DNA of 22,858 bases. It comes from a virus. The stretch spans positions 1 through 22,858 of the IMG/VR virus record IMGVR_UViG_3300042907_001414; one strand, given 5' to 3'. A model generated the notes under the pieces. That model saw nothing but the letters and a program-made list of their open reading frames with translations, searched no databases and had not been told where the DNA came from. Made by a program: the position numbers and the translations under genes. Of the stretch, positions 1 to 4,117 are shown in pieces (position 1 is the first letter of the stretch; each line of letters starts with the position of its first letter).

Positions 1-38
1 GCGGGCGTAACTTTAGCTTGATGTAAAGTTACGCCCGC
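1..38. repeat. Perfect hairpin made of two inverted dyad motifs
   Basis: A 15-bp perfect stem (arms 1-15 and 24-38, GCGGGCGTAACTTTA and its complement) closes an 8-base loop, GCTTGATG. The stem tips carry inverted copies of the TGTAA-type motif that recurs through the first 2.4 kb. Its sister is at 866-901, with the same loop length and nearly the same loop. There is no T tract next to it, so a plain rho-independent terminator is less likely than a protein or RNA structure site. Confidence 0.75.
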
Positions 39-80
39 CGTGTAATAATACGGGCGTGTAATTTTAGAGGGGATAAAAAA

Positions 81-108
81 ACACGCCTGGCTAAAGTACC
101 AGGCGTGT
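81..108 (-). terminator. Rho-independent terminator of the leftward small-gene unit
   Basis: A 10-bp perfect stem (81-90 with 99-108, ACACGCCTGG and complement) has an 8-base loop. On the minus strand it is followed by seven T (complement of 74-80). It lies just beyond the last leftward gene (129-221). Confidence 0.8.
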
Positions 109-128
109 AATTTTACCAGCTTGTAAGT

Positions 129-221
129 TTAGTCTCGTTCCATATACCACGCTAACGCTATCGGTAAGATTAGCCATGACCAAAGGACTACAACCCCGTA
201 GATTATCTTTATTACATTCAT
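129..221 (-). CDS. 30-aa single-pass membrane microprotein
   Basis: A small ORF of 30 residues with one hydrophobic stretch at about residues 3-24 (IIYGVVVLWSWLILPIALAW) and a short charged tail, MERD. The ATG follows the stop codon of the upstream gene (228-455) by six bases, so the junction reads TAA-AATTAC-ATG: the operator-like dyad supplies both the stop and the spacer. Its own TAA stop is also part of a dyad copy (122-131). A GGAAGGG Shine-Dalgarno sequence lies about 12 bases upstream of the ATG. It is the last gene before the terminator at 81-108. Function is unknown; the membrane segment is seen, the role is not. Its size makes this a tentative call. Confidence 0.5.
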   Translation of the reverse strand: MNVIKIIYGVVVLWSWLILPIALAWYMERD

Positions 222-227
222 GTAATT

Positions 228-455
228 TTAGTACCCTTCCGTTTCGCCTAAGTTTGATAGGTATGAGTGTTCGCTATCTTCAATTTGTGTAGTGGTATTG
301 AGTACACCGCAAAACTTACATACGGCGTGGATTTGAGTAAGTGTAAACTTACCGTGTTGTACTTCTACGGAATTGCTACCAATGAATGAATATTCATGGG
401 GTAGGTTATCCCGATAATTTATGCGGTTACGCATTTTGCAGGTTAGGTATGACAT
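228..455 (-). CDS. Hypothetical protein with a CxxC pair
   Basis: 75 residues and no family recognised. The only motif is CKFC near residues 46-49 with another Cys at residue 6, so a single metal or redox site is possible but unproven. It starts with ATG at 455 after a GGAAGGA Shine-Dalgarno sequence; the 9-base spacer is a variant of the dyad (ATATTACAA). It is the second gene of a leftward trio (475-690, 228-455, 129-221) with short spacers. The TAA stop lies inside the dyad copy at 221-230. A further copy (342-352) is inside the coding sequence. Confidence 0.65.
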   Translation of the reverse strand: MSYLTCKMRNRINYRDNLPHEYSFIGSNSVEVQHGKFTLTQIHAVCKFCGVLNTTTQIEDSEHSYLSNLGETEGY

Positions 456-474
456 TTGTAATATTCCTTCCGTG

Positions 475-690
475 TTAGTTTTGGTCTAGTTCAATGTTGT
501 ACATTTTGCGAAACTCACGCACCAAAGGCTTCACGCACTTAGTCGTACCGTGTGTGAAGTATGGAGTTTGGTTTGTGTAATCTTTCGGCGGTGTAATTTT
601 ATAACCTTTCTTTCTATTGTCAATAGTAAAGCCTAGTGACCTTAGTAGTGCGAACAATTTTTTCACACTCTTATCGTTATGAGCGCCCAT
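475..690 (-). CDS. Small HicA-like (YcfA-fold) protein
   Basis: 71 residues. The pattern K-L-F-A-L-L-R-S-L-G-F at 11-21, then a basic turn and GYKI near 29-32, a His at about 47 and a K-P-L-V-R-E-F motif near 54-60 resembles HicA proteins. Those are small dsRBD-fold mRNA interferase toxins whose catalytic His follows a G-S-H or G-Y/H strand. Here the usual G-S-H position reads G-Y-K, so activity is doubtful. No HicB partner is adjacent. ATG at 690 abuts a dyad copy (690-699), with an AAAGG Shine-Dalgarno sequence before it. It is the first gene of the leftward trio. The fold call is from pattern only; a phage protein of unrelated role is possible. Confidence 0.6.
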   Translation of the reverse strand: MGAHNDKSVKKLFALLRSLGFTIDNRKKGYKITPPKDYTNQTPYFTHGTTKCVKPLVREFRKMYNIELDQN

Positions 691-704
691 GTAATTTTAG
701 CCTT

Positions 705-733
705 TCTCTAACCCATTGGGCGGGATTGCCCAA
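705..733 (-). promoter_or_regulatory. Possible promoter of the leftmost trio
   Basis: On the minus strand TTGGGC (728-733) and TAGAGA (705-710) are 17 bp apart. The -35 also lies in a 6-bp hairpin (716-721 with 728-733). The hexamers are only moderate matches. Confidence 0.35.
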
Positions 734-865
734 CAACTAAATCTTAGCCGATAGTTTCATGTAAGTTTAGGTAATTTTAGGATTAGTTTTTGGACACAAA
801 ATGTCTTGTATTATTACATCCCCATAAAGATATTAAAGTATTATTACATGTGTGTAATTTTAAAA

Positions 866-901
866 CGGGTGTAAGTTTAGCTTTATGTAAACTTACACCC
901 G
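866..901. repeat. Second dyad hairpin
   Basis: A 14-bp perfect stem (866-879 with 888-901, CGGGTGTAAGTTTA and complement) has an 8-base loop, GCTTTATG. The first hairpin of the window has loop GCTTGATG. Both arms contain the TGTAA dyad, and two more dyads follow directly (905-916 and 921-931). Confidence 0.75.
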
Positions 902-950
902 CCCTGTAAACTTACATGCGTGTAACTTTACAAACGGGGACAAAGAAAAA

Positions 951-971
951 CCCCTGCGGAGGGCGCAGGGG
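951..971 (-). terminator. Rho-independent terminator after 994-1233
   Basis: CCCCTGC (951-957) pairs with GCAGGGG (965-971). On the minus strand the stem is followed by TTTTTCTTTG. It sits 23 bases past the stop of the leftward gene. Confidence 0.85.
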
Positions 972-993
972 CTAATCTTACTTGCTTGTAACT

Positions 994-1233
994 TTAGTCA
1001 GCAAGAATATCTTCGGGCAGTTCATCTGTAATGTCTCGGTCATCAGCGTCATCCATGTCATCATCCATGATCTGTGCAAAAATTACACTCATGTCAGGAT
1101 CATCACCGTTGTTATTTTTGATAGAGCGCAAGATCTTACCTAGTGCGTCTACGCTCTCGGCTTCGTACAGAAAACTATCTGCCCATTCTGCATCGCCTTG
1201 TTCAAACTGCCAGGATACTTCGTATAGGTTCAT
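994..1233 (-). CDS. Acidic hypothetical protein
   Basis: 79 residues with a strongly acidic C-terminal third (a run of D and E from about residue 55, DDDMDDADDRD). The N-terminal half (MNLYEVSWQFEQGDAEW) looks like a small beta/alpha domain. No family recognised; DNA mimicry is a thought for acidic phage proteins but nothing here proves it. The start ATG is preceded by AAAAGGGG and then the spacer TAAAATTAC, which is a dyad copy (1233-1243). The TAA stop is inside another copy (987-996). It is a single-gene unit with its own promoter (1281-1309) and terminator (951-971). Confidence 0.7.
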   Translation of the reverse strand: MNLYEVSWQFEQGDAEWADSFLYEAESVDALGKILRSIKNNNGDDPDMSVIFAQIMDDDMDDADDRDITDELPEDILAD

Positions 1234-1280
1234 GTAATTTTACCCCTTTTGTCTAAGAGCGACTTGTGTCGCTACGCTCC

Positions 1281-1309
1281 ACCCTATCAGATCCCTAAGG
1301 CAATTACAA
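1281..1309 (-). promoter_or_regulatory. Promoter of the 79-aa acidic protein gene
   Basis: On the minus strand TTGTAA (1304-1309) and extended -10 TGATAGGGT (hexamer 1281-1286) are 17 bp apart. The 20 bases 1301-1320, covering the -35 and upstream flank, match 16 of 20 with 2121-2140, the same place in the promoter of the 142-aa gene. Both read AAAATAGGT(A/G)CTTGTA, which suggests a shared activator or sigma preference. Confidence 0.5.
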
Positions 1310-1472
1310 GTACCTATTTTGAGGCTATAAAAAGCAGCTGTATTATTACATTCCCATAAAGGATGAGTTTTGTAATATTACATTACATAAAGGTATTAAA
1401 CTAATGTTACATTTGTGTAATATTACCACGGGTGTATGGGGTCGCTACGCTGGGGAAGACACCCGCCCGTTT

Positions 1473-1488
1473 GTTGTAATATTACAAC
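1473..1488. promoter_or_regulatory. 16-bp perfect palindrome, probable operator
   Basis: GTTGTAATATTACAAC is self-complementary. It fuses a TGTAATATTACA dyad with GTTG/CAAC ends. It lies at the boundary between the TGTAA-rich and GTTGC-rich zones. Confidence 0.6.
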
Positions 1489-1516
1489 GGTGTACCAAAA
1501 ATGGTGTGTACCAAAT

Positions 1517-1560
1517 ATGCAACACGCATGTTGCAAACATGCAACACACATGTTGCGCAT
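1517..1560. repeat. Two tandem 22-bp units with GCAACA dyads
   Basis: Unit 1 (1517-1538) and unit 2 (1539-1560) both read ATGCAACAC(G/A)CATGTTGC followed by four variable bases. Each contains TGCAACA-4-TGTTGC(A/G). A repeated dyad 25 bases past the terminator of the leftward 142-aa gene suggests a protein-binding site. Confidence 0.7.
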
Positions 1561-1584
1561 TTGCAACAACACATGCAAAAAAAA

Positions 1585-1606
1585 GCGGGGGCATTTCTGC
1601 CCCCGC
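1585..1606. terminator. Strong bidirectional terminator
   Basis: GCGGGGGCA (1585-1593) pairs with TGCCCCCGC (1598-1606) across a 4-base loop. On the minus strand it is followed by eight T, on the plus strand by AATTCTTTTTTG. It ends the leftward 142-aa gene. Confidence 0.9.
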
Positions 1607-1625
1607 AATTCTTTTTTGTTCATTG

Positions 1626-2054
1626 TCACATTTTGACAATGAACACCTTTTCGGCTTGTACCGAAAATGGTTCACGCAATGCTGTTGCGTGGTTGCATGC
1701 CCAAACAATGTCAAGCGTTGCACTGGCGATGTTTTCTTTTTGCCATGACTTCAAGCGCTGACGCATTGCGTTATCGGCACGATAGTTGGTTGCTTTTCGG
1801 CAAACAATGTTTCGCTGTACCGATGGGGCATTATTGGTAATGCACCACTGGCGCATTTCTTCACCACTTGCCAAACCCTTAGGCATGGTTGGCAATGTCA
1901 TTGCAACAGCAATTGCTTCAGCCAAAATCTTTGTACCGTTATCGGTATAAAACTTTTTGACTTGAGCTTTGGAATTGCGTTGCGACTTTGCAACAAGTTT
2001 TTTTTCCAATGCAACAACTTTGGTTGCATCGGCTTTGCGTTTTTTCTGTGCCAT
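1626..2054 (-). CDS. Basic protein of unknown family (142 aa)
   Basis: 142 residues with a Lys/Arg-rich N-terminus (KKRK at 4-7, KK at 18-19 and 33-34). No named family recognised. By eye it shares spaced features with the protein at 2951-3421: LVAKS at residues 20-24 and R-x-D-N-A-x3-R-L at 92-101, against LVAKS at 19-23 and the same pattern at 104-113, so the two may be distant paralogues. The charge suggests nucleic acid binding; that is inference. The start ATG follows AGGGAAAAAAA. It has a promoter (2102-2129) and a strong terminator (1585-1606). The gene and its flanks are crowded with the word GTTGC/GCAAC, in both coding and non-coding sequence. Confidence 0.7.
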   Translation of the reverse strand: MAQKKRKADATKVVALEKKLVAKSQRNSKAQVKKFYTDNGTKILAEAIAVAMTLPTMPKGLASGEEMRQWCITNNAPSVQRNIVCRKATNYRADNAMRQRLKSWQKENIASATLDIVWACNHATALREPFSVQAEKVFIVKM

Positions 2055-2101
2055 TTTTTTTCCCTATCTGTGAAATGTGAAGCGGTTGCTTCAACAACCA
2101 A

Positions 2102-2129
2102 ATTCTAACCGATATCCGTAACAATACAA
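2102..2129 (-). promoter_or_regulatory. Promoter of the 142-aa gene
   Basis: On the minus strand TTGTAT (2124-2129) and TAGAAT (2102-2107) are 16 bp apart. The upstream flank shares the AAAATAGGT(A/G)CTTGTA block with the promoter at 1281-1309. Confidence 0.6.
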
Positions 2130-2463
2130 GCACCTATTTTATGCACTATTTATGCATAAACATGCATAATTATTCATGTCCCATAATGGGGATAATGCCG
2201 TTGCGAATTGACAACTCATGCGTTGCGATAAAGCAACAATTGAATTACTTTTGTGTACTAAAAATGGTACATAGTGTTGCATTTATGCAACGGGTGTGCG
2301 TCTGCTACATTCTTGGGCAGCTCCACACCCGCCCGCCGTGTAATTTTACAGGCGTGTAATTTTAGGTTGAAAAATGGGGGGTTTGTAAACTTACATAAAG
2401 GTAATTTTTGTACGCATTAAAGCTGGATAAAGGGGTATCAGTGTTTTGCTTGGTGCATGGAAA

Positions 2464-2487
2464 AGCCCCCCGATTTCTCAGGGGGCT
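2464..2487 (-). terminator. Terminator after the 46-aa membrane protein
   Basis: AGCCCCC (2464-2470) pairs with GGGGGCT (2481-2487). The minus strand then reads TTTTCC. It lies 10 bases past the stop at 2497. Confidence 0.7.
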
Positions 2488-2496
2488 CATTCCCGT

Positions 2497-2637
2497 TTAT
2501 TTCTTATTGTTTAGGTCTAGCCAGGTCTTAGACATTGTTACATCTTTGACCGCCTTCTCATAACCTGCCTCGTATGCGAACCATACGGCTACGGCTGTCA
2601 CCATGAGGAACATGGTGAACATACCGAACCAATTCAT
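2497..2637 (-). CDS. 46-aa membrane microprotein
   Basis: An ORF of 46 residues with an N-terminal hydrophobic segment (about residues 3-22, WFGMFTMFLMVTAVAVWFAY) and a charged soluble tail (KAVKDVTMSKTWLDLNNKK). Its ATG overlaps the TGA of the gene upstream (2634-2834) in an ATGA arrangement, typical of translational coupling, and a terminator follows at once. The pair is thus a small two-gene unit. Function is unknown; such single-pass proteins in phages are sometimes holins, spanins or superinfection-exclusion factors, and nothing here chooses among them. Confidence 0.6.
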   Translation of the reverse strand: MNWFGMFTMFLMVTAVAVWFAYEAGYEKAVKDVTMSKTWLDLNNKK

Positions 2638-2834
2638 ACGAGACCCCATACATTCAACCATGTCTCCATGATAACTTCGGCTTGTGCCTCATTGACACAT
2701 GGCATGGTGAATAGGTGACTATCTGAACTATCTCCCGTAGGGCTTGAGACCCATATGGTCAGGATATGTCCTGTCTTTACTATTGCTACTGGCATACCCT
2801 TCATTCGGATATTTGGTCTAATTTCGGTATTCAT
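2634..2834 (-). CDS. Hypothetical protein (66 aa)
   Basis: The reading frame is open from 2876, but the better start is the ATG at 2834 (MNTEIRPNIRMKG), which has AAAAGGAAAAACC just upstream; the 14 residues before it look like leader sequence. The product is 66 residues and probably beta-rich (MPVAIVKTGHILTIWVSSPTGDS), with one Cys. No family recognised. It is coupled by a 4-base overlap to the membrane microprotein 2497-2637, so the two may work together. Confidence 0.6.
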   Translation of the reverse strand: MNTEIRPNIRMKGMPVAIVKTGHILTIWVSSPTGDSSDSHLFTMPCVNEAQAEVIMETWLNVWGLV

Positions 2835-2898
2835 AATGGTTTTTCCTTTTCTGTTGTTTTGTGTGTGTGTAATCATGTACTAAATTATCCCCCGATAA

Positions 2899-2943
2899 CC
2901 CCCTACGCCCACGAGGGGGGGGGTAGGGGGGCTTTCGCCCCCC
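2899..2943. repeat. G/C-tract hairpins
   Basis: GGGGGGC (2926-2932) pairs with GCCCCCC (2937-2943) around TTTC. An alternative pairs CCCCCTA (2899-2905) with TAGGGGG (2924-2930). It lies just past the stop of the leftward 156-aa gene. It lacks a T run, so it would be a weak terminator or an RNA stabiliser. Confidence 0.6.
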
Positions 2944-2950
2944 CTTTCGC

Positions 2951-3421
2951 CTACCTCTTGGCGAATACCACGAGGTCGGCTATTTCAGGGTCAGTACCCT
3001 TGACCTTCATGCCGTAGGCGAGACCTCGGCGTGCCTGTACTGCCTTGACCCATGCCATGCCCTTGACCGTTGCGAGGCTATCCAAGCGTACTTGGATCGC
3101 ATTGTCGGGGCGGTCATTGACCTCACTAGCGGTCTTGCCTGCCTTGCCCTGTAGGTGCTGGTATCGCAGTACCGCTGGCACGGTCACGGGCTTGCCTGCC
3201 TCGTATGCCATTGACACTTGAGCCTGTAGAGCCTCTACGCTCTCGCCTCGTACCCATGCCTCGGCTACTGCGGTCAGTAGCACTAGGTCTACATAGGTAG
3301 CCTTGTGTCCTGCCTTGAGGTCTCTGCCTCGCTCTGCCTCTACTGCCTTGAGGCTCTTGGCTACTAGAGCCTTTGCCTCGGTGCTCACCGTGTAGGTGAA
3401 CCTTGCCTTTGCCTTTGCCAT
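2951..3421 (-). CDS. GC-rich, Ala-rich basic protein (156 aa)
   Basis: The start is placed at ATG 3421 (MAKAKARFTYTVS), preceded by GCGAAAGGGTCAGTA; the open frame continues upstream to 3520 through a hairpin and is not needed. 156 residues, rich in Ala and Lys, with long helices (TEAKALVAKSLKAVEAERGR, EALQAQVSMAYEAGK). It shares LVAKS and R-x-D-N-A-x3-R-L patterns with the 142-aa protein at 1626-2054. The gene is clearly more GC-rich than its neighbours and uses a narrow codon set (mostly GCA for Ala, AAG for Lys), so the word AGGCA recurs. Function is unknown; DNA binding is a guess. It has a long structured 5' leader with two hairpins. Confidence 0.7.
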   Translation of the reverse strand: MAKAKARFTYTVSTEAKALVAKSLKAVEAERGRDLKAGHKATYVDLVLLTAVAEAWVRGESVEALQAQVSMAYEAGKPVTVPAVLRYQHLQGKAGKTASEVNDRPDNAIQVRLDSLATVKGMAWVKAVQARRGLAYGMKVKGTDPEIADLVVFAKR

Positions 3422-3440
3422 TACTGACCCTTTCGCTAGG

Positions 3441-3461
3441 GGTTGAGCCCGTTGCTCAACC
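3441..3461 (-). repeat. Leader hairpin next to the ribosome site of 2951-3421
   Basis: GGTTGAGC (3441-3448) pairs with GCTCAACC (3454-3461), a perfect 8-bp stem with a 5-base loop, about 20 bases before the start codon in the leftward mRNA. Confidence 0.6.
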
Positions 3462-3556
3462 TCATGTAATAAACGATACAGGGCATAGGGCAGACATAGC
3501 AAGTACTGACACTCTCGCAAACCCTTATGGAATAAGGGGTTTAGAAATTGTTTGGT

Positions 3557-3565
3557 AATATATCA
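3557..3565 (-). promoter_or_regulatory. Possible extended -10 promoter for the 156-aa gene
   Basis: The minus strand reads TGATATATT. It would start a leader of about 130 bases containing the hairpins at 3519-3542 (AAACCCTTAT with ATAAGGGGTTT) and 3441-3461. No good -35 is seen. Confidence 0.4.
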
Positions 3566-3767
3566 CGAATTGGGTCAAGAATTGGCTCAATGTGACCCCG
3601 TAGGGCATTGACCCTACCCAACATACCAATTCAGGTACACCGTAAAATACGGCATAACACTGTTTTAATATATACTCAATTTTTCTAAAAAATGGCGTGG
3701 GCGGGATTCGGGCATGGGCGGGTTTAAAATTCGGGAGGAAGGCTGGAAGTGTGCTTAGAATAGAAAA

Positions 3768-3790
3768 GAGACCACCTTGCGAGTGGTCTC
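3768..3790. terminator. Terminator of the FmdB-like gene
   Basis: GAGACCAC (3768-3775) pairs with GTGGTCTC (3783-3790) around a 7-base loop. The minus strand continues TTTTCTATTC and the plus strand TCTTTCTTCT, so it can work both ways. The leftward FmdB gene is the obvious user. Confidence 0.75.
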
Positions 3791-3805
3791 TCTTTCTTCT
3801 CAGTG

Positions 3806-3835
3806 AACTATAACGGTCCTAAGATAGCGAAATTC
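3806..3835 (+). other. 30-base near-copy of 23S rRNA helix 69-71
   Basis: The plus strand contains CTATAACGGTCCTAAG, then A, then TAGCGAAATTC. From memory this matches E. coli 23S rRNA from about A1912 to C1941 with one change (G1930 to A), and includes most of the I-CeuI homing-endonuclease recognition sequence. The match stops sharply on both sides: the 5' strand of the helix 69 stem is absent and the bases after AAATTC differ. It lies in the 3' untranslated stretch of the FmdB gene, so that mRNA would be antisense to 23S rRNA. No rRNA gene and no endonuclease ORF is nearby. Confidence 0.8.
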
Positions 3836-3903
3836 GTTCTGCTCTGGTGATAGTGCAGATCACGATTGCCGCTTGACACTTTTAGGGTGCCATAAGTATT
3901 ATA

Positions 3904-4080
3904 TCACTTCTTAGAGTTACGGTAAAATCCACTGCCTTTGAGTTCTATCATCGGCGGGGAATAGATTTGTTTTAGCGTAGCGTTGCATTCGGGGCAAACA
4001 TCTGTTTTACTATCTTCCAGAATGGATCTAAACTCTTCATGAGTATGTCCATTAGAACAGCGATAGTTGTATTGTGGCAT
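3904..4080 (-). CDS. FmdB-family zinc-ribbon protein
   Basis: 58 residues: MPQYNYRC at the N-terminus, a CPEC knuckle at 29-32, then a Ser-Pro-Pro segment and K-G-S-G-F-Y at 48-53. The order Y-x-Y-R-C, CPxC, KGSGFY is the hallmark of the FmdB/CxxC_CXXC_SSSS small zinc-ribbon family, which occurs in many bacteria and phages with no settled role. The first knuckle is altered: the family's CxxC reads C-S-N-G-H, leaving C8 and H12 with C29 and C32 as likely zinc ligands. The start has consensus TATAAT six bases upstream and no Shine-Dalgarno sequence, so the mRNA is probably leaderless. A terminator follows at 3768-3790. Confidence 0.8.
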   Translation of the reverse strand: MPQYNYRCSNGHTHEEFRSILEDSKTDVCPECNATLKQIYSPPMIELKGSGFYRNSKK

Positions 4081-4117
4081 GTTCCCATTATAGCGTAAGG
4101 ATGGTATACTTCCTATT
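4081..4117. promoter_or_regulatory. 37-bp divergent promoter pair (FmdB and ferredoxin)
   Basis: The minus-strand -10 TATAAT (4087-4092) ends 6 bases from the FmdB ATG. The plus-strand extended -10 TGGTATACT (hexamer 4105-4110) ends 7 bases from the ferredoxin GTG. Each -35 region falls on the other promoter or in the other gene, so both cannot be fully occupied at once. Confidence 0.65.

Larger units (their letters stand above)
691..993. other. Non-coding spacer, rich in hairpins and dyads
   Basis: No convincing gene on either strand; the only ORF of note is a 7-codon one at 737-760. It holds seven dyad copies, a TATTATTACATCCCCATAAAG block at 812-832 that recurs near 1340, the hairpin at 866-901 and the terminator at 951-971. 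It looks like a control region. Confidence 0.6.
1244..1625. other. Non-coding control spacer
   Basis: Overlapping ORFs exist on both strands but none has a ribosome site or a believable protein. It contains the promoter at 1281-1309, three dyads (1371, 1416, 1475), a second copy of the TATTATTACAT-CCCATAAAG block (about 1340-1400), the CGGGTGT stem (1429-1435 with 1459-1465), a 16-bp palindrome, two tandem GCAACA dyads and the terminator at 1585-1606. Confidence 0.6.
1..2400. repeat. Dispersed operator-like dyad TGTAA-NN-TTA(C/G), about 25 copies
   Basis: Copies read directly (first base): 22, 57, 106, 122, 221, 342, 457 (variant), 592, 690, 760, 853, 870, 886, 905, 921, 987, 1233, 1371, 1416, 1475, 2339, 2355 and 2384, plus partial copies at 6, 41 and 771. 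The TGTAA half is nearly invariant. The other half is TTACA in the best copies (886, 905, 1371, 1475, 2339, 2384) and TTAG or TTAC in others. Several copies lie between a Shine-Dalgarno sequence and ATG, or include a TAA stop codon. I saw no such cluster elsewhere in the window. The likely role is a repeated binding site for a dimeric regulator; the protein is unknown. Confidence 0.75.
2055..2496. other. Non-coding control spacer
   Basis: No supported gene. It contains the promoter of the 142-aa gene, a TTTATGCATAAA palindrome (2149-2160), GTTGC/GCAAC words, a CGGGTGTG stem (2291-2298 with 2324-2331) followed by GCCCGCC, three TGTAA dyads (2339, 2355, 2384) and the terminator at 2464-2487. 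The order of stem, GCCCGCC and dyads repeats that at 866-931 and 1429-1486. Confidence 0.6.
3422..3903. other. Non-coding spacer with hairpins and an rRNA-like segment
   Basis: No supported gene. From left: the structured leader of the 156-aa gene, a GTAGGG-CCCTAC stem (3600-3617), a CCGTA-TACGG stem (about 3640-3652), a GGGCGGG-containing stretch, the terminator at 3768-3790 and the 23S-rRNA-like segment at 3806-3835, followed by a GTGAT-ATCAC stem (3847-3863). Confidence 0.6.

Noticed and set aside
737-760. 7-codon ORF directly after a dyad copy
   Set aside because: Too short to support as a gene; a leader peptide is possible but nothing downstream shows attenuation.
1404-1761. Several overlapping ORFs of 66-114 codons on both strands
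   Set aside because: None has a ribosome site, their proteins are low-complexity Cys/His/Thr strings produced by the repeats and terminator, and they run through a strong terminator and palindromes.
2141-2359. Rightward ORF of 72 codons
   Set aside because: No ribosome site, opposite to all neighbours, and it crosses a hairpin and an operator dyad.
1-2400. CRISPR-like array
   Set aside because: The repeats are short, irregularly spaced and partly inside genes; there are no uniform spacers or cas genes.
3806-3835. True 23S rRNA gene fragment with homing endonuclease
   Set aside because: Only 30 bases match and flanks are unrelated; no LAGLIDADG or HNH ORF is seen in the window, so it is reported as an rRNA-like segment only.
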